Shown in pieces: positions 63,261 to 64,000 of a stretch of 64,000 bases of DNA (positions are counted from its first letter, which is position 1; the number at the start of each line of letters is the position of its first letter). The stretch is from Bryum argenteum (taxonomy: Eukaryota; Streptophyta; Bryopsida; Bryales; Bryaceae): the NCBI GenBank assembly GCA_037043015.1, contig CM073326.1, positions 11,478,345 to 11,542,344 of the forward strand, written 5' to 3'. Both the position numbers and the translations under genes were made by a program. The notes below the pieces were generated by a model, which saw only the letters and a list, made by a program, of their open reading frames with translations, was not told the DNA's origin and made no database searches.

Positions 63261-64000
63261 TTAGAGAAGTTTATGTAAGTATGTTTCCATGGTTGGGTGA
63301 ACCAAAACGGTGATTGAAAGTCCATAGAATTATTCATTTTGGCTTGAGTTTTGTTGTTTCTAATCCATTGCACTTTTTGCTATGTAGAATGTGCACTTAA
63401 AAAATAGTTTGTGCAAGAATTTGGGCAAATAGAGAACTAATGCCCATATGAGACTACCAAAACATGATCACCAGATGTTATAGACATGGATTTTGTAAAG
63501 TATAATTCTTCTATAAACAAAGAAGTACGCTTTGGTTCAATTAATTATGTACATATATTATGTGATATTACTTTGAGTGACTATGCACCTTAGTACGTGT
63601 GTAGGTCCTTTAATTTTTTTCTTAAAACTCTATTGCAAACTACCCAACCATCTATCAATTGTATTTGAATTCAATTTACGGCTCTCAAATCTTACAAGGA
63701 AGAAGAACACATGTGCCATGTTACTTACGAAGCCCTTTATTGTGCTTTGTGTCATAATATCGACGCTAAGTATCATGAGCACTTTTAAATATTGGTTTCA
63801 AATCACACCTTTATATTGAATGGTATAAGTATGTCAACTGAATGCTACAAAATATAGAGAACATAAGCAGTTATTTATCTATGGCATTTTAAGAGTCGCA
63901 CAATTATAGTGTGCAAAATTTTTTATGTCTACTAGAAACTATTTGCCTTGACACATCTCATAAGCAATATAGACTTCATAAGATTTTGAGTGCAATATTA

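Overview
This looks like nuclear DNA of a land plant. Four intron-rich genes of plant-specific or plant-typical families (an LRR-VIII-1 receptor kinase, a RING-H2 protein, a GRDP/DUF1399 protein and an HHP/PAQR heptahelical protein) lie in long AT-rich, repeat-filled spacers. Introns follow GT-AG, coding exons are much more GC-rich than the spacers, and there is no operon-like packing. The transposon mix (Ty3/gypsy chromovirus, piggyBac relic, many MITEs) would fit a seed-free plant such as a moss or liverwort, but that placement is an inference.

Layout: 1.75-9.06 kb, a 19-exon receptor kinase on the + strand. 9.1-14.9 kb, spacer with a 35-bp tandem repeat, a dispersed repeat, a small MITE and one orphan coiled-coil ORF. 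14.88-23.18 kb, a complete-length but frame-broken Ty3/gypsy chromovirus on the - strand with 1316-bp LTRs and a GGTCA target-site duplication. 23.75-25.56 kb, a decayed piggyBac-type transposase. 27.7-30.05 kb, a 7-exon RING-H2 gene with SUMO-interaction-like motifs. 32.4-33.3 kb, a MITE and a SINE-like repeat. 34.14-38.64 kb, a 7-exon GRDP gene. 39.2-47.9 kb, repeats only. 47.91-49.65 kb, a 4-exon HHP/PAQR gene on the - strand. 50.2-64 kb, nested non-autonomous elements and no supported gene.

The genes are single-copy loci with unrelated roles: extracellular redox or ligand sensing, ubiquitin ligation, a stress/development-linked GRDP, and a membrane receptor-like protein. They do not form a pathway. 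The most unusual content is the mobile DNA. Many elements begin TTAA-CCC and end GGG-TTAA, the terminal signature of piggyBac-type elements, and a piggyBac transposase fossil lies in the same window. Four insertions (target duplications TTAA, TA, TTA and TTTTT) can be checked against an uninterrupted copy or mirror arm inside the window itself. All exon boundaries were assigned by eye from reading frame, splice signals and family similarity.
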